Part shown: piece by piece, positions 10,937 to 22,051 of the stretch | Numbering within the stretch: the first letter of the stretch is position 1 | Layout of the letters: each line of letters opens with the position of its first letter | Origin: Coriaria nepalensis | Lineage: Eukaryota; Streptophyta; Magnoliopsida; Cucurbitales; Coriariaceae | DNA length: 64,000 bases | Direction: 5' to 3' | NCBI GenBank assembly: GCA_027186245.1 | Contig: CP114481.1 | Location: forward strand, 57,544,569 to 57,608,568 | Program-made: the position numbers and the translations under genes | The notes under the pieces: model-generated | The model's database searches: none | What the model was told of the DNA's origin: nothing | Seen by the model: the letters and a program-made list of their open reading frames with translations, nothing else

Positions 10937-13030
10937 TGTGAGAACCCAGTCAAAAAAAAAAAGTTGAAAAGTCAAATGGGCAAAAAAAAATAATTATAGT
11001 GAAAGAAGGGGGTCAAACTATAAATTTTTGAAAATGAAACCTTTTTAGCTCCCTTGCTGCTGCGACAAACAGAGAAGGAAAAACAAAGAAAAACAAAAGA
11101 AATTTCATTCTCTCTCTCTCTCCCTACCTTCTGAAAATTCAACCTACGTGGCTAAGATTTTCGAATCATGGGGGCTTCTTCAAATTCTACTTGTGGTTAG
11201 CTTGGTTTCCTCCTTAATTTCAAAAAAAATCGGATCATTCCTCCTCTATTTGCCGAATCTGAAGTAAGAACCATAAATCTCCAAAAGTTTTGATTTCTCT
11301 TTTTGGCTTAGATGTTAGAAATTGTAGTATTATGATAGTTTGATATTGATAGAATAAGGATGAATTTGAGTTGGTGGAATCAAATTGAGATAATTTGAAA
11401 TTTTTCAAAAATTAGGGTTTGTGAAGGGATTATTAGGATATGGGTTAAATGGTAACAACTATGGTAGAATGAGAAATGAAGAAGGAGATGTTTTTGTATA
11501 TGGGTTGCTAGTAAATGAAAGCAATCATAGTAAAGTTGAAGTGATGTTAGATTAGTAGAATATTAGTTCATAAAACAAAAATCGAATTGGGACAATTAGG
11601 GCTTATGGTGGATTGATTAAGTTAAGTTAGCTTTAATACCGGCTAACTAGTATTGTGACAAGAAGGGGGCAGATCTAAATTTCTTATTTAGTCCTATAGT
11701 TATTTACAATAGTAGATATAATTATAAATTCATTGTTTTTCGGAAATAGGTTCATCGAGAGACCCTCCGCCGGAGTCCAGTTGAATCGATGTTTTTTATA
11801 ATTTTGACGTATCCCACTGTGAGTAAATATTATATGGTTACATAAAGTATTTTAAATCCTTCATGCTTGATAAATTATTTCATGGGAATTAATTGATTGG
11901 ATATGATAGTTTATGATTTGTTTGTTGGATATAAGTGATTGAAATTAATGATTCGTCACATTAGTGGTTTTATGAAAGACTTGGTTTTAAATGGTTATTT
12001 GAATAAGAAAAGAAGAGGGCATGCATTAGTCGGGACAAGCGTATAGGAAATTAAGTTCATATTGAAATTAAAGTATATTAACGTTTCGTGATATGTACAT
12101 GAACTCTTTGTGAAGACATGGTTGTCTTAAGTATTGTGATCATGAAGGAATTGTAGGACTAATGGGTGCGATTCTGCATATGGATTTGATTGCGATACGA
12201 TTGCATATTGTCTGATTGATTGTCAAGTCGTCAGGATAGCTGTAGCTATCAGCAGTGATGATAGCCTTGGTGCACCTTGATCTGTTATATATATATGACG
12301 TGTGCGGAGTCACACATGTATACTAATATTATAGCCGTATATGGCAGGATAATATATAACTGACGACTTGTGTGTGCTGATGTGAACCATTGCGTGGTTA
12401 CATTGTGATGTTTTAATTGTGTTAGGTTGTCGAATTATGATATCACACAGTTGATATGTTTGACATAGGTGTTGGGAAATGATAAGGGTATAACGATTGA
12501 TTTAACTATGTGAGTTTCTTTAGTGTGAAGTTAGTATATTAAATTTGAACTTTGTTAATGATTTATTTTCTAATTGTGCATGTTTACAGAAGTCTTGTCC
12601 TGAAAATGTAACTATGTAATATTTATTCACTGAGTTTTAGCTCACCCTCTCTTTTTGTTAAATTTTTCCTTCTCCAGATAGTGGATTGTTCTTAGTTGGG
12701 CATCCAGGATACTCTGACAAGAGTTGACAGTTCCTTTGTCGATTACTCCTTTCAGGTTGTTAGGAGTTTTCTTTTGATTCTTTTGTAGTCCACTTTTGAA
12801 ATGTAAATAGGGTTCATGTGGACTAGTAGGTCGCTTCGTCGAACATACCCAACATGTATAGTGATCTTAGTAATTAATGAAATGATTTTTCCTATTATAC
12901 AATGATCTTAGTAATAAACATATGTATAAATATATATTGCTAAGTTTACAGGGTTACACTCAGAGGCTTACGTGGCCAGAAGAGTTATAAAATTGCCACG
13001 TGCCGGTCACGAAAGGTTTGGGTCGTGATA
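10937..13030 (+). mobile_element. Nested solo LTR (2094 bp) of a second Ty3/gypsy family with 5-bp target-site duplication
   Basis: It starts TGTGAGAACCCAG at 10937 and ends GGGTCGTGATA at 13030; the usual terminal CA has become TA. It is flanked by a perfect 5-bp direct repeat AAGTA (10932-10936 and 13031-13035), and removing one repeat copy plus the LTR reconnects gag. No internal gag-pol of its own lies inside, so this is a solo LTR left by recombination between two LTRs. The last ~290 bases match the relic at 1745-1989. A TATATATATA stretch near 12288 could be the old promoter. Confidence 0.9.
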
Positions 13031-13436
13031 AAGTAGTTGTTTTTATCTAACACGCAACTTTCTCTCATGAGTATGTACACCATAAAACAAAACTCAGAGG
13101 AGGCTTTAGTGGACCATGTAGAGTAGTTCAACCGGGCTTCAATGAAGGTTGATTGACCCGAGGATATTAGAGTTCCTACACAATTTTTTAGGAGGTATGA
13201 TTGACAAAAACTCATTAGCCACTCAGGAAAAAAGTGATTCAATTCCTATGTTGAAGCGTTGCTAGAGGTAAAAAGGATTGGAGTGGCCGAGGAGATCCTG
13301 ACGTCACAACTAAGGAGCCAACAAGATATGGGGAAATAGTAGAGGAAGTGATGTGAAGAGAAAAAGATATGACCCAAAAGGGAAAGTGGAATAGAGAGAA
13401 GACATGAGAGAAAAGAAAGATGAAAAGAGAAGCACA

Positions 13437-13580
13437 GATAAGAAAATAGCATCCCTACTCTTTAGGGATAGTTTTACACCTCTTGTGGCATGTATTGAAG
13501 TGATTTATGATAAGAAAATAACGTCCCTACTCTTCAGGGATACTTTCACACCTCTTGTGGCAGGTGTTGAAGTGATTTAT
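13437..13580 (+). repeat. Tandem duplication of a 72-bp segment inside gag
   Basis: Units 13437-13508 and 13509-13580 both start 'gataagaaaata' and end 'gaagtgatttat', with roughly eight differences. The peptide FTPLV is present in both. The duplication keeps frame because 72 is a multiple of three. Confidence 0.9.
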
Positions 13581-13663
13581 ATTGCTTTGGTAAGCAATCC
13601 TTAGTCATTTGTAAGGTGGGGAATGAATCTTATCGAACTCCTAACGCAAGCTGCTAAGCAAAA

Positions 13664-14450
13664 AAAGTATGCCGTCATGACCATTGATTATTTTACCAAG
13701 TGAATTGAAGTCAAGCTCTTGACAGAGATTACTAAGGCTGCAACAACAAAGTTTGTATGAAAAAACATTATCTGTAGGTTTGGAGTGCCTGAGATCATTG
13801 TTACAGATAATATGAGGTAGTTCGATAACTCAAAATTTAGAAAACTTTATGTGGACCTGAAGATCATGCACTTCACTTATTTTCCTTATCATCCTAAAAT
13901 GAATGAGTAAGTAGAAGCAGCTAATAAGGTAATACAAAACTTATTAAAGAATAAGTTGAAGGAAAAAGAAAGAAGCTGGGCTGATGAATTACCTTCGGTA
14001 CTATGGGTTATTCGTACCACTCCTCAAAGTACAATTGCAGAAACCCCTTTCAGTCTGATATACAGATCTGAAGCAATGATGTTCTCAAAGATCAACTTGT
14101 CTTTATACAGAAGGTTATCATCCGCCGAGGAGAAAAATAATATCGCTCTAGCAAAATCTCTCGACTTGCTCAATGAAACAAGGGAAGAGACGCGGAAGAG
14201 TAAGGTGGAATGTCAATATAAAATAGGGTGAGCACTGAACCTATTCATGTGGGCAATTTTGTACTTAAAAAGATTGTTAACCCTCAATATAAGGGTCCCC
14301 TGAGACCTAATTGAGAGGGACTTGATAGAGTGGTACATGAACTCATAACATGAACATATAGAGTTTAGAATCAAGTTGGAAAAGAACTAGCACATCTGTG
14401 GAACTCAGAAAACCTAAAGTTCTACCATAATAGTGAAGAAGAAAAGATAG
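13664..14450 (+). pseudogene. Ty3/gypsy integrase remnant
   Basis: The three acidic DDE positions can be located: Asp in TIDYFTK (~13680), Asp in VTDN (~13803), and Glu in VEAANK (~13912). Between and after them is typical integrase sequence (a WADELPSVLW block, then TPFSLIYRSEA). Several in-frame stops replace Trp or Gln codons, for example in TIDYFTK*. The longest open piece is 13956-14231. The end near WNSENLKFYH is the usual polyprotein terminus. Reverse transcriptase and RNase H, normally upstream, are absent. Confidence 0.85.
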
Positions 14451-14564
14451 ATTGCTAATGTAACATTTGTTTTACCCTTGCCGTATTTAAATTAAGAGAC
14501 ACTCAAGCTGCCCACACCTAATGAAATGAAGTCTAAAAAAATAATAGCAAAAATCTAAAAAGCT

Positions 14565-15006
14565 GAGCACCTATGAGGGGTTCAACATCCAAAAACATGG
14601 AGCGTTTATTTGGGGCCCAAGAGTCTGAAGAGATGAGCACTCACCAGGGGCACAACATCCAAAAAGTTGAAGTGTTTATTTGGCGCCTAAGAATCTAAAG
14701 AGTCGAGCACCCGCCAGGACTTCAGCATCCAAAAACTTGGAGTGCTTATTTGGCACCCAAGAATTCGAAAAGTTGAGCACCCGCCAGAAGCTCAGCATCC
14801 AAAACCTTGGAGTGTTCATTAGGCACCCAAGAATTCGAAGAGCTGAGCACCCGCCAGAGGCTCAGCATCCAAAAACTTGGAGCGCTTATTTGACACCCTA
14901 TAATTTGAAAAGCTAAGCACTCGCCAAAGGCTCAGCATCCAAAAACTTGGAGCTCTTATTTGGCTCTCAAGAATCAGAAGGGTTGAGCACTCATTAGTGC
15001 TCAGCA
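14565..15006 (+). repeat. 70-bp tandem array in the retrotransposon 3' region
   Basis: The marker 'gagcac' (once 'aagcac') recurs at 14565, 14635, 14705, 14775, 14845, 14915 and 14985, an exact 70-bp spacing. That gives six full units plus a partial seventh. Each unit carries versions of 'cagcatccaaaaacttgga' and 'ttatttggc...aagaa'. It lies directly after integrase, where Tat elements carry variable tandem repeats that can seed satellite DNA. Confidence 0.95.
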
Positions 15007-16268
15007 GCTTAATACTTTATAATAGAGTTGAGTTGAAGTTATCTGACAAGGTAAACCATATGGTGTTCAACTTTTCAAAGAAGGAGGAAGAGAAAAATGA
15101 GACCAAGTATTGAGAAATTGAGAAAGTTATAAATGAGTATTTCATTGATTGGTTGACGAGTACCAAAAAAGCTTAGTACAAAATTATTCGTGGATCAATT
15201 GTGGGAAAATGGTAAGCTCTAGTAACATCATTAATAGTAAGAGGACTATGGTCTCCTTCTCTAGCCACCACCCCTAGAGCAGCAACTAGTTTTGGCGCAG
15301 CCTATACACCTCCAACATCGTCTCCTAAGGTGTCGTCGCTAAGAAGTTCTATGTCATTCTCATTCAACTCTAGGAACTTCATCTTGACGACAACCATGCA
15401 TGACATAAAGCCTTTGTCACTAATCTCGGACCTCAGAGTAGAGAACTTTTCAAACTTTAGGTACTTTGCCATAACAACTTGTTTGATATTAGGAACCTGA
15501 GCTTTGTGTTCTTCTAGCTCAGCTCAGACATCTTCCAGCTCGGTCTGAATGCCTTGAAGAGTTACCGGTTATCTTTGGGACTCTTTTAGCTTGACCTCAT
15601 CATGATATTTTTGTATCAATTGGTTATTCTTAGAGGTCAACTTCTTGACTTGCTGAACTGAGGCCAAAGTGATATTCTTCAGCTACTCATGCTGAACCGA
15701 GGCCCCTATGATGGCTGAGGCAATTTGGCACTGAAAATGGAAATGAATGTGGGTTAGTCAGAATTTGGTGAAGTGTAAAGAGATAACATGAGGAAATACA
15801 CTTAATGTGGCGAGGTTGGAGCTTAGGAATTCCTGAACCTTAGGAAGAGAAAAAGCTCTATCATCTTAAAATTCTTAGGCATTAGTTGAAGGTCTGAGAA
15901 TTCAATTTGGTATTCCTTAAGGGAGCCCTCATTGATTCTGGGCTCCAGTAAGGATCCTTACCCAGACTACTACATTAGGAAGGCCAGGATGGAGGTGCAC
16001 CAAGATAAATGCTACATAGACAGAAGAGGAACATCATACTGAATGATGTTTGATGTGGGGGCTAGAAAGCCTTGAGCTAAGGCAACAACAAAGACAAGTG
16101 AGGAGATGGAGATGTTTATTCTCATCTGATATGAAGGGGGCCGCTCCTCAATCTTTGACTTTTTGGCCTTATTCAGTGTGCTCAGTAGAGAGCCTTATCT
16201 CTTCTTAGCCTGTTTGGTGGCAACTTTTGCCTCTCGCAGCCTTTTTTGCTCAAGTTACTTCTAGTCAG
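15007..16268 (-). pseudogene. Decayed antisense coding remnant of the Tat element
   Basis: Read on the minus strand, about 15200-15720 gives a charged, Lys/Glu-rich, coiled-coil-like translation interrupted by stops. This resembles the coiled-coil tails found after the antisense domain in plant retrotransposon extra ORFs. It continues the ORF at 16269-16946. No intact frame remains. Confidence 0.45.
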
Positions 16269-16946
16269 TCAAGGCATCAACCTCGACTTTGGAAATTTTC
16301 TCAACAAAACATAAATGTTAGTATACACATAAAAGATAGAAGTATTTAAGTATGAAATATTGATGGAAGTGCTATCATAGGGACGTGTTTTAGGCTCAAT
16401 GTAGGGGATGATACTTAATGGGTCGACTTCTAAGGGCAGATTAGCACATATGAGGCCACAGTTAGTTAGACAGTCGACCGTCAGAACCACTTTGAAATTC
16501 TTGTCCTCTTCTGGCTTATTCATTATGGCCTCCCATATGGACTCGTCCATCTTAGAAAGTTCGATGTTGAATTTCGGAGTACATTTCTCTTGGTACTTTG
16601 TACAAAAAGAATACTTACAGGAAGGGCACTGCCAATTTTCGATTAACACAAACCACTTCTCCTTCCAAAATTTAATGGCCTGAGGAAGACCAGTTATCGA
16701 CTTGCCTTTCTCCAATGTGGTATAATACCACTCTTGGTTGCTTCGAGTTAGACTTATTAGGGAGTGGAAGAAAAAGGTTCGAGGTGTGTGCCCAGTTTCT
16801 TTATAGTATAGCACGAACAACCCAAATATAGTTCTCCAAGCGTTAGGTATTAACTGAATATAGGGTAACTTCCATGAATTGAGTAGAGATTGGAGAAACT
16901 GGTGAAGTGGTACCCTAAAGCCCCATGTGAACATATCCATGTACAC
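16269..16946 (-). pseudogene. Antisense ORF of Tat element, plant-transposon-associated domain
   Basis: A 225-codon open frame on the strand opposite to gag and integrase. Its N-terminal half has the pattern (VPLHQFLQ..., QLIPNAWRTIFGLFVLYY, then W-rich YYTTLEKGKSITGLP and IKFWKEKWFFV-like) of the domain often annotated 'putative plant transposon protein' or transposase-28-like. That domain occurs in antisense extra ORFs of Tat retrotransposons. Function is unknown. It is likely the best-preserved exon-sized piece of a longer ORF continuing towards 15200; the real start may lie above 16946. Confidence 0.6.
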
Positions 16947-17254
16947 TGTAGTCTCTGTTGAGCCATCCGTACCAACTGAGAATATCTGCTCATATTCTTA
17001 AGGCACTTGAATATTGATGAACAATGGTATGTTGTATTCCGTTATAATGTGAAAACGGTCATCCTCGGTAAGGGTTGAAATAACTTATTTATAATGGTTT
17101 GACAAAGGTCGAGCCATCCCCTTAATCTTTTTCTTCACTTCAGGCTGAACATTCCATAGTTTATCTACCTCGAACGTACCCGATTAGCAAAATAGGAGTG
17201 GGTCAACCTCAAGTCTGGCATTTATTAGTCGTTAAGAGCCTAGTCTAAAAGGTT
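16947..17254 (-). other. Upstream part of the antisense region
   Basis: Coding-like only in fragments on the minus strand. It is probably the 5' part of the antisense ORF. Confidence 0.35.
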
Positions 17255-17550
17255 GAGGATGATCCTAAGGTCAGTTAGTGAAACTAAAATTGATTAAGTA
17301 TTGGAAAGTTTTAAGGAATGGTAATACTGAGGATGATCCTAATGTCAGTTAGTGAAACTAAAATTGACTAAGTGTTGGAAAGTCCTGAGGAAGGGTACGA
17401 CTAAGGACGGTCATAATATTAGTCAGTAAAACTAAAATTGACTAAGTGTTGGAAAGTCCTAAGGAATGGTATGACTGAAGACGGTCCTAATATCAATCAG
17501 TAAAACTAAAATTGATTTTAAGTATGGAAAGTGCTAAAAGAGGGGATAGT
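17255..17550 (+). repeat. 74-bp tandem array, about four copies
   Basis: Units begin near 17255, 17329, 17403 and 17477 with versions of 'gaggatgatcctaatgtcag'. Each contains 'aaactaaaattga' and 'ttggaaagt'. Spacing is 74 bp. This second array is unrelated to the 70-bp one and lies between the antisense ORF and the 3' LTR. Confidence 0.9.
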
Positions 17551-18109
17551 TGAGGTTTTTTACGTAATAAATAGACGAACATCCATAAGTGTTGTTCTTA
17601 AGTCTATTTTCGATCAAAATATGGTTTTCAAAGAAAAATAAATGCAAGAAAAGACTCGTATGAAGAACACCCAAAGAAACCAAAAAATCAGAAGATAGAA
17701 AGAGGACTTAATAGCTTTATCAGACATGGTGAGTCGAGCAACGGAAGTTTACGGTGGTTCACGTTTGTGGAAACGACGACATGAAGGGTCAGCTCATAGA
17801 AAATGGCAAGGAAAGGGAATGAGAAGTCAGAGCTGTATAGAGGAAGAAGAAAGCTTGAATTTGTGAAAATGGCGTATAACAAGTATAAGAATGAAATGGA
17901 GGAGAGAGAAAGAGAAAAGGAAAGGGAATGGGCATGACAGTTGCGTGGGGCAGCTGGTAAGTGACACATGTCATCACCCTTAAAGCGGATCACGGGTAAC
18001 GAGGGGAGTGGATCAAGGGGCATTTAATGCGCCATCATGTGCCTTTTCATATCCATCAGAATGTATGAGGGTTGGAAGAGCTTATGAAGGCATGTCAGCT
18101 TGAAAAGAT
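17551..18109 (+). other. Untranslated region before the 3' LTR
   Basis: GA-rich sequence (17640-17960) with no convincing gene. The minus-strand ORFs here are low-complexity Ser/Phe/Leu shadows of a purine-rich strand. A polypurine-tract-like 'aacgaggggag' lies at about 17998-18008. Confidence 0.4.
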
Positions 18110-19109
18110 GTCAAAATGTCACGTAACTCATGTTGGATAAAGTTACCAATGGGCTAATTATCAGACTCGATTTCGGGACAACCTCAGATCAATAATCTTA
18201 TCTTGAGTAAGAAGACCGAGGCTGAGGCAAGTATTGGGATGACTCAATATGGTGAGAAGGTAATGACTGAGGCTGAGGTTCAGGAGAGCTAATGGGCACG
18301 TCAGTCAGCATAGTGGCAGCTGAGCAAGATGAGAAGATGTAATTCGATATTGAGGCTAAGCTAAGTATTTTCTCGCTCGCCTCAGACCTAAAGGAAAAAA
18401 CGCAAAAGAGGACAAGGACAAGTGAGAAGTTACTCTGATATATGAGTGAGGAACATATTTATGTCATATTAGACTGAGGCGGCTTGAGTAAGGAGACCGA
18501 GGCTAAGGCAAGGTCGGCAGGTATTGAGATGACTAAATATGATGAGAAGATAATAACTGAGGTTGAGGTTCAAAAGGGCTGAGGGGCATGATAACAACTG
18601 AGCAGGATGAGAAGATGTAATTCGACATTGAGGCTAAACTGAGTATTTCCTCGCTCGCCTCAGAACTAAAGGAGAAAACATAAAAGATGAAGAGGACAAG
18701 TGAGAAGTTTTTCTGATATCTGAATGAGGAACATATTTCTATCATATCAAACTGAGACGGCTCTGACACTAATTATGCAGTATAGAATAATCAAGTTGTT
18801 GAGCAATGAAAACTGAACACATGTAAAATTATATAGAATTCCTCAACCTTATCCAAATATAAAACTAATTGATATAATAATATAAAATAGATATATTCTT
18901 ATCACAAGGACAATATACCTATTTTCTTTTATACTCCTCTAAAACTAACTAAAACTAACTAGAACGTAAAAACTGATCAACCTCAACCCTTACCCCTCTT
19001 TATTTGTGAATACAAATGTCTAATTTTAAAACACACAATCGACTGTAAAATACTTTGTAGCAAACAAATATCCAACTTTATAGCAAACAAATATCCATGT
19101 CAACCAACA
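18110..19109 (+). repeat. 3' LTR of the Tat-type element, with an internal 281-bp duplication
   Basis: Partner of the LTR at 9225-10010. It is longer because a segment starting 'cttgagtaag' is duplicated: copy 1 is 18202-18482 and copy 2 starts at 18483. The 5' LTR has only one copy. It ends with 'tatccatgtcaacc' near 19105-19109. Confidence 0.7.
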
Positions 19110-19453
19110 CGTGCCAAAACTGCAATCGATTGCTCCCACCATAGAGAGAGAGAGAGATGGAACATAGAATTCGCTCTGTTCTTCCAAACTTGAAGTGCGA
19201 GCTATAAGGGAAATTAGCTTATTAGATCTCATTAAGCCCGAAGTGGAATTAATCTTAATAAGGGCAGAGATTTAAGCTAACCTCTGTACATGCGATAATT
19301 CCCGTTAATTTATACAAAGGGGGGAGATGGAAGGAATCCGGATAGTCAAGAAGACAAATGGGAACAACATCAATCAAACATACACTCTTCTAGAATGTTT
19401 TGCAGGAAAATTGATTTGGGACAGGGCTGAATAACTTTCACCAGAAAAAGAAA

Positions 19454-22051
19454 TCAATTTGACCATACGTGAACTAGACCTTGACTATTGCCTGTATAGA
19501 TTTCGTTGCGCTCCTCATCGTAGAAGAGAGCCGTAATGTCTTCCAAAGCTTCGGCTACGGTGCTCCTAATTCTAGAGGCTTGAGTTCTCTTTCTGGAAAT
19601 ACAACTGGTACTGCAGTAACTGTCGCTACAACTACACTCTTCTTCTTTTGGAGAGCTGTTACTTGCTCTTACTTTTGCCAGACACTTGCCGGTCAATATA
19701 TTGCTGATATTGATCGACCCCGCTGCAATATAATGCAAACAAAACAATGTCAGGTAATATGCCCAATTGAAATAATATTAGCATGCATGCTGAAGGAAAT
19801 GAAATAGAAGAATTATACCATTTCCTTCAGATAAGGTATCATCGGAATCAGCCTTGCAGTAGGAAATGATAAGATCCTGATCACTTGTGATATATATATT
19901 ATTAGTATTGCAATCCGGATGCCATAAAAGGTGGTCTTCAAAGGAGGTCACAAGCTCGCCACGGAAATTCCAAACAGCCACCGTTCGGTTTCTAAATGTG
20001 AGAAATAACTGATTTTCATATAGAAATATAAATGCCGATGGAGTCATAAATTCAGTTCTGCTAACTTCTGTCAGTTCAAAATTGCGAACCTGCATAATTA
20101 CACAAGTCCAACTTTCAAAACAAAGAGAAGGGTAACTATTCTGTGTAGTATCAACTTTCAAGTATGCTTACATCAAGTATCTGGAGATTCTCATTTTCTT
20201 GCTTGACGAGAAGCTTTTCATTGAACTGTTCTATGAAATCCACTTTCTTATTCTTATGAAGGAGGTGATTGAAGGATTTGAGCACAGTACCATCCTCTAT
20301 CGACAGAATTTTCAGAGGAACATGACTACTGGCCTTGGTAAAAATTAACAGCATGATCCCTGGACTGCAGCAAAATAAATTTATAATAATAAATACGACG
20401 GTAAACGAATAGGAAAAACAGAAAACTCATCCAAAGATCTCCAGTGAAGAAACCTTGAGGGGCAATCACACAAAACAGTAAATAGTGTGCAAGTGTTTGT
20501 GAAAGAAGAAAAACACATGTACATAAAAGAAACATTACCTAATCTTGATCTCTTGGACATTTTTATCCGATATGGAGTATAACATTGTGTAGTTCTTCAG
20601 ATCAAACACCTTGTATACACTGACAAACGGTTAAGAAAAGGAATATAAGAAACAAGAAGACCAATGAGTATGTACAATCATTTTAATTCTGGTACATTGA
20701 AATCATTAAATAGTTACCTATCCTGTGCAGAATAAGTGAGCACCTTCCCATTTACATCATCAAACTCGACAAAACCCGGCCATTTCAGAGACTCTGATTC
20801 AAAAAGAGCAAATCCAGCATCTGGTTTACCCCTCCATATGTATCTGGTACAGAACAGAGTTTCCAGCAAGATGCAAATTACAATCACATAAGAATTCTAC
20901 TATTTTTCTCAGTCTCATGTGGGCAGAGGAAAGAAAGCTTTAAAAGCCTAACATACTCGATCCTTGTGCTTCTGCATTTTAGAGAACTGAAATTGTCCGA
21001 GGCATAAACTGATACTGTGATAAGTGAGTCATTGTTTTTGTTATAAAACAGGCTTCGTATGACTTCATCAGGACTGACGTTCAGAAAGCATATCCTCTGG
21101 TTAGTCTCTGCATCAAAGAATTTAAATACAGTGTTAATTGCTGAGTTTACTTTTACATTTCTTTTTTTGGTAGAGATTGTGCATTTAGAGGGATTATAGC
21201 CACTACCTCGGCTAAAAGCTGCACAGACACCAGATTGTGCAAGAGCAAAAACAATGTCACGTGCTGCCACAATTTCAATTATTTTCGATCTCTTTCTGAG
21301 AAAAGGCAGTACCATGGCGCAATGACCTTTGGGATCATGAGTATCATATTCTTCCTGTGCGCAATTCAAGCAGCATATCATCAAACGAGGAAGATAATAA
21401 AATTATAAATAAATGAAAACCAACTAAGTAGATATGGGAAGATCTATCAACCTTAGTCCATATACAGTTTACCACATCAAGCAGCAAGTATAAAATAAAA
21501 GAGAAGAAAGATTAACTTGCATCAGTGGCCTTTTATGCAAAATAACAAGCACAAAACATTGTTTATTTCCGAATCAAATCTCGTGTGTGAACATTAGACA
21601 AAGCTCCTTCCTACCCACTACCCACACAAAGTAAAAAACCGAAATATTTATATCAGAAATAAAACCTTGATATTAAAGTTTGAAGCAAACATCAACGAAC
21701 TATAGATTAAGCTGGAGAAGTAGAAAATCGCTAGAGAATCCCAGACGACACAAAATGAAAAAAGTACAGCGGAAATAGCTAACAAGAAAAAGAGAGTATC
21801 AATCAAAAGATGTAAGAGGAAAAGAAGACCTGGAGGCGGATGTTTCGAAACCGTTCCTGTGCATCGCTCATAGAGAAAGCACGGTCGCGCTTGGAGCTGA
21901 TTTCTCGTCTCTGAAGTTTCCTGACGCTGTTGTTCAACAACCCATCAAAGCCCCCGACGCCGCCTCCAGAGCTGCGAGCTCTTTTCTTCGCCACTACTCG
22001 CCGTCCGTTGCAAGGCCGTGGACTTACCGATATTCTCCTTCCCCCTTCCAT
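19454..22051 (-). CDS. WD40-repeat-like protein, 486 aa
   Basis: Eight exons: 22051-21830, 21354-21207, 21107-20957, 20843-20718, 20619-20539, 20364-20172, 20089-19819 and 19722-19454, total 1461 nt with matching phases. It starts MEGGRRISVSPRP with a basic stretch, followed by KLQRREISSKRDRAFS, EEYDTHDPKGHC and HPDCNTNNIYI, and ends GLVHVWSN. This matches the highly conserved plant transducin/WD40-like family of Arabidopsis At3g54190 and At2g38630 (from memory), a beta-propeller of unknown function. The basic N-terminus suggests nuclear location (inference). The short intron 21206-21108 is open in frame, so intron retention would insert 33 residues without a stop. It is divergent from the GNAT gene, with 537 bp between start codons. 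Confidence 0.93.

Larger units (their letters stand above)
10093..13605 (+). pseudogene. Ty3/gypsy gag, interrupted by a solo LTR and stops
   Basis: Open stretches at 10093-10419 and 10465-10731, then coding-like sequence to 10936, resemble plant gypsy gag. There is an acidic, charged N-terminus, and a later block has 'HITLLDSANDWYRSL' and 'INSFDEM', characteristic of the retrotransposon-gag domain. The frame is broken by stops and one frame change. At 10936 gag is cut by a foreign LTR and resumes at 13036 in the matching position (LFLSNTQLSL..., then EEALVDHVE and FNRASMKVD). The later part runs into a duplicated 72-bp segment and ends near 13605. Not functional. Confidence 0.75.
9225..19109 (+). 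mobile_element. Decayed Tat-type Ty3/gypsy LTR retrotransposon with nested insertion
   Basis: Two related LTRs flank this block (9225-10010 and 18110-19109). Inside, in order, are a primer-binding-site-like sequence (10011 onward), gag, a nested foreign solo LTR (10937-13030), gag continued, integrase, a 70-bp tandem array, an antisense ORF, and a 74-bp tandem array. Protease, reverse transcriptase and RNase H are missing. An antisense extra ORF downstream of integrase plus tandem repeats in the 3' untranslated region are known traits of the plant Tat lineage (Ogre, Retand and relatives). Many stops and LTR divergence show an old, immobile copy. Boundaries of the outer element are approximate; I could not define its target-site duplication. 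Confidence 0.8.

Noticed and set aside
14565..15006. CRISPR-like array
   Set aside because: Continuous tandem units without spacers in a plant retrotransposon; not CRISPR.
17688..18023. Minus-strand 111-codon ORF in the retrotransposon
   Set aside because: Pyrimidine-rich shadow of a purine-rich stretch; no domain.
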